This document shows positions 61,557-64,000 of a stretch of DNA of 64,000 nucleotides, piece after piece (position 1 is the first letter of the stretch; every line of letters begins with the position of its first letter). Location of the stretch: NCBI GenBank assembly GCA_031292625.1, contig JARLGU010000065.1:1-64000 (forward strand), given 5' to 3'. The notes under the pieces were generated by a model. The model searched no databases, had not been told where the DNA came from, and saw nothing but the letters and a program-made list of their open reading frames with translations. Source of the DNA: Capsulimonadaceae bacterium. Lineage in GTDB: Bacteria > Armatimonadota > Armatimonadia > Armatimonadales > Capsulimonadaceae. The position numbers and the translations under genes are program-made.

Positions 61557-62816
61557 ATGATTGCTGAAACTCTCTCCGTCGGAACCGAGCTTCTCCTCGG
61601 CCAAATCACCGACACAAACGCCGTCTACCTTGCGAAGACCCTCTCTTCGATCGGAATCGGAATCTACTATCGCACAACGGTCGGCGACAACGAAACCAGG
61701 CTCCGCCAAACACTCAAAACCGCACTCGAGCGCTCCGACGTCATCATTACCATCGGAGGCCTCGGGCCTACCATGGACGATATTACGAAAGAGGTCGTCT
61801 GCGACACGATGGGCGCGACGCTCGTCGAAGAACCCGATGTGCGCGCCAAGCTCGAAGCCCTGATGGTCTCACGAGGAATCGCTCCGACGAACAGCTTCTA
61901 TAAGCAAGCACTCGTCCCAGCCGCCGCCGATGGACAGCCGGTCCCCAATCCCAACGGAACCGCGCCAGGCGTCATCGTCGAAAAGAATGGGAAGATCGCC
62001 ATTTGCCTCCCTGGACCGCCCAATGAGTTTATCCCGATGGTCGAGCAAACCGTCGTCCCGTTTCTCTCTAGCCGCAATTCCGGTCAAACCGCCGTCATAA
62101 AATCCAAAACGCTCCGAATCATCGGCATCGGCGAAAGCCGGGTCGAGGAAATGGTCCACGACCTCCTGCTCAGCGACAATCCTACCGTCGCGCCCTACGC
62201 CAAACTTGGCGAGTGTCATCTGCGAATCACCGCGCGCGCCGAAACCGGCGAAAAGGCGGACGCACTCATTGCCCCGCGAGAGGCCGCCCTGCGCGCGCGC
62301 CTCGGCGATGCCGTCTACGGAGTCGACGACGAAGCCCTCGAACACTCCGTCGTCGAGCTTCTCAAGAAGCACAAACTGACCATCGCCACTGCGGAATCTT
62401 GCACAGGAGGGCTGCTCGCTAGACGAATTACGTCGATCGCCGGCGCATCCAACGTATTCCGCACCGGCATCGTGTCCTACTCAAACGACGCCAAGCAAAG
62501 CCTCCTGGATGTTCAAGCCGACACCCTCAAAAAGTTCGGCGCAGTCGCCGCTGAAACCGCGCGCGAGATGGCCACCGGCGTTCGCGAACTGGATGCCGCC
62601 GATATCGGAGTCGCGGTCACCGGGATCGCGGGCCCCGACGGAGGAACGCCCGAAAAGCCAGTCGGTCTCGTCTACATCTGCGTCGTTTCCGGTGATGACG
62701 AACCGCGCGTCGAGCGATTTCTCTACCCCGGAAGCCGCACCGACATCACGCAAAGAGCCTCCCAAAATGCGCTTGCCCTGGTTCGAAATATTGTACTAAA
62801 GGCCGCCATTAGATAG
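61557..62816 (+). CDS. cinA: CinA-family nicotinamide-nucleotide amidase
   Basis: The 419-residue protein has the N-terminal MoaB/MogA-like COG1058 domain (SVGTELLLGQITDTNAVYLA; TIGGLGPTMDDITKE) and the C-terminal PncC-type NMN deamidase domain (TIATAESCTGGLLARRITSI; GVAVTGIAGPDGGTPEKPVG). It recycles NMN and detoxifies ADP-ribose. Length is normal. AAGGA is 11 bases from the ATG. It precedes thpR and recA, a conserved arrangement in many bacteria. Confidence 0.96.
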   Translation: MIAETLSVGTELLLGQITDTNAVYLAKTLSSIGIGIYYRTTVGDNETRLRQTLKTALERSDVIITIGGLGPTMDDITKEVVCDTMGATLVEEPDVRAKLEALMVSRGIAPTNSFYKQALVPAAADGQPVPNPNGTAPGVIVEKNGKIAICLPGPPNEFIPMVEQTVVPFLSSRNSGQTAVIKSKTLRIIGIGESRVEEMVHDLLLSDNPTVAPYAKLGECHLRITARAETGEKADALIAPREAALRARLGDAVYGVDDEALEHSVVELLKKHKLTIATAESCTGGLLARRITSIAGASNVFRTGIVSYSNDAKQSLLDVQADTLKKFGAVAAETAREMATGVRELDAADIGVAVTGIAGPDGGTPEKPVGLVYICVVSGDDEPRVERFLYPGSRTDITQRASQNALALVRNIVLKAAIR

Positions 62817-62946
62817 CAACAAGGCATAATATCTAAGAAACATAATCTCGCCAAGCGACTCGATTCCGGATTTCCAAACAAGCGATGAGTACGTGTTTTG
62901 AAGCAATAAATCAACCGAGTGATCTGCAACAGAGTACACGGCGAAC

Positions 62947-63540
62947 ATGAACACCTTCTTCGCAATCGAACTTAACCAGGACGCCAGGATCTCCGTCGCA
63001 GCGGCCTCTCGTGACTGGGCGGCCGCCGCGGGACGACGTCCAGACCTTCGCTGGGCGGCACCGGAAGACTATCATGTCACGCTCAAGTTCCTTGGAGATC
63101 AAGAACTGGGCAGCCTCGGTCCGCTCATACAGGCAGCGACGGCCATCGCAGGGAAAACCAGACCTTTCCCGGTCTCGTCAGCGCCAGCGGGCGCGTTCCC
63201 GGCACTCTCCAGTCCCGTTGTCCTCTGGGCAGGCGTCGGTAACAGCCCGAATCTATCGACCCTTTCCAGGCGCCTCGACCGCCAGGCGGCGCTCGCCGGG
63301 ATCCGTCCCGACGGCCGGCGCTACGAACCACACATTACCCTTGCAAGGCTAAAGGGAGCTCCTGTACCGGCCCCGCCCAACGGCCCGCACTTTAGCCCAT
63401 TCGTCGTAAATCGCTTCGTATTAATGCAGACCATACCACGGGGATCCGTACGATCGGAAACCAATTCAAGGTATACTATCGTACAGACGTTCCCATTTTG
63501 TAAAGCGGCGCCGGCGGCGCGTGTGAAGAGAGAGGATTAG
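62947..63540 (+). CDS. thpR: RNA 2',3'-cyclic phosphodiesterase (2'-5' RNA ligase family)
   Basis: The 197-residue protein has the paired HxT motifs of the 2H phosphoesterase superfamily: H43-V-T45 in DYHVTLKFLG and H129-I-T131 in EPHITLARL. It opens 2',3'-cyclic phosphates on RNA ends. The stop lies three bases before the recA start, so the two are co-transcribed. No strong ribosome site is visible. Confidence 0.93.
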   Translation: MNTFFAIELNQDARISVAAASRDWAAAAGRRPDLRWAAPEDYHVTLKFLGDQELGSLGPLIQAATAIAGKTRPFPVSSAPAGAFPALSSPVVLWAGVGNSPNLSTLSRRLDRQAALAGIRPDGRRYEPHITLARLKGAPVPAPPNGPHFSPFVVNRFVLMQTIPRGSVRSETNSRYTIVQTFPFCKAAPAARVKRED

Positions 63541-63543
63541 AAA

Positions 63544-64000
63544 GTGGATAAAGAAAAAGCACTGGATTTGGCGCTCAGCCAGATTGAGAAGCAGTTCGGC
63601 AAAGGCTCAATCATGCGCCTGGGACAAACCCCGCGCATGTCGGTCGAGTCAATATCGACCGGCTCCCTTGCGCTCGACATTGCGTTGGGAGTAGGCGGCA
63701 TTCCAAAGGCCAGAATTACCGAGATCCACGGCGCGGAGTCCTCGGGTAAGACGACCATCGCCTATCACATTATTGCCGAGGCCCAAAAGAAGGGCGGCAT
63801 CGCCGCGTTTATCGACGCCGAGCACTCCGTCGATCCCGAATACGCGCGCAACCTTGGCGTCGATATCGACGCGCTTCTCATCTCACAGCCGGCAACCGGC
63901 GAAGAAGCCCTGGAAATCATGGACGCGCTCATCCGCTCGGGCGCTGTCGATGTCGTCGTGCTCGACTCGGTTGCCGCCCTCGTGCCCAAATCCGAGATCG
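63544..64000 (+). CDS. recA: RecA recombinase, 5' part (cut by window end)
   Basis: About 152 codons are present. Start is GTG with GAGAGAGG upstream, overlapping the end of thpR. The N-terminal helix ([20 protein letters not shown]), Walker [10 protein letters not shown] (63-71), the [20 protein letters not shown] block and Walker [19 protein letters not shown] are typical of RecA. Walker A has Ala where Pro is usual in GPESSGKTT. The gene continues beyond the window. Confidence 0.97.
   Translation, partial: MDKEKALDLALSQIEKQFGKGSIMRLGQTPRMSVESISTGSLALDIALGVGGIPKARITEIHGAESSGKTTIAYHIIAEAQKKGGIAAFIDAEHSVDPEYARNLGVDIDALLISQPATGEEALEIMDALIRSGAVDVVVLDSVAALVPKSEI

Overview
The window looks like chromosomal DNA from a GC-rich, Gram-negative-type bacterium, most plausibly a member of the Armatimonadota (Capsulimonas/Fimbriimonas-like). 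The lineage is inferred from the gene mix, not from a marker tree. The pointers are a pseudopilin with a C-terminal H-X9-DG motif, GntR-type helix-turn-helix domains fused to LacI-type sugar-binding domains, several glycoside hydrolases, a DUF6785-like transporter, UROD-like and PhyH-like proteins, and a TonB system under a cobalamin riboswitch.

Layout. 1-11.4 kb is a carbohydrate region: a GntR/LacI regulator with its own palindromic operator, a pseudopilin and a GH71-like hydrolase in one direction, a glycerophosphodiester phosphodiesterase, a secreted GH31 enzyme, and a sodium:solute symporter with a tiny two-helix partner. 11.4-12.0 kb is a compact DUF559-nuclease cassette bounded by inverted hairpin repeats and fitted between two convergent genes. 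12-20.7 kb holds a frameshifted redoxin-type protein, a glycosyltransferase, an orphan livGF ATPase pair, an anti-sigma-type ATPase and secreted or membrane proteins of unknown role. 20.8-25.5 kb is a PP2C phosphatase - Ser/Thr kinase - AAA+ ATPase cluster. 25.7-33.7 kb returns to sugar metabolism: a YhcH-like protein, a second GntR/LacI regulator, a GH38 alpha-mannosidase, an AEC-type carrier and a sugar isomerase-like protein.

34-46.8 kb carries a GAF-PAS-GGDEF protein, exbB-exbD-tonB preceded by a cobalamin riboswitch, UROD-like and PhyH-like genes with a divergent AraC regulator, a DUF6785-like transporter, a SpoIIE-type phosphatase and trxB. 47-58 kb has two tandem GT-C/TPR membrane proteins, a macro-domain protein, a redoxin/DUF1573 pair, purE, a TPR protein and a YihY-like protein. 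58-64 kb is a housekeeping block: a DciA-like protein, a class I c-di-GMP riboswitch in front of a FlgM-like anti-sigma factor, parA-parB with two perfect parS-like palindromes, cinA, thpR and the start of recA.

The least explained items are (i) the DUF559 cassette and its family of hairpin repeats whose stems co-vary between copies, (ii) a dispersed element present once with three and once with one copy of a 93-bp unit, and (iii) a branched structured element near 14.9 kb. Second messenger control recurs: a c-di-GMP synthase with an I-site motif and a c-di-GMP riboswitch occur in the same window.
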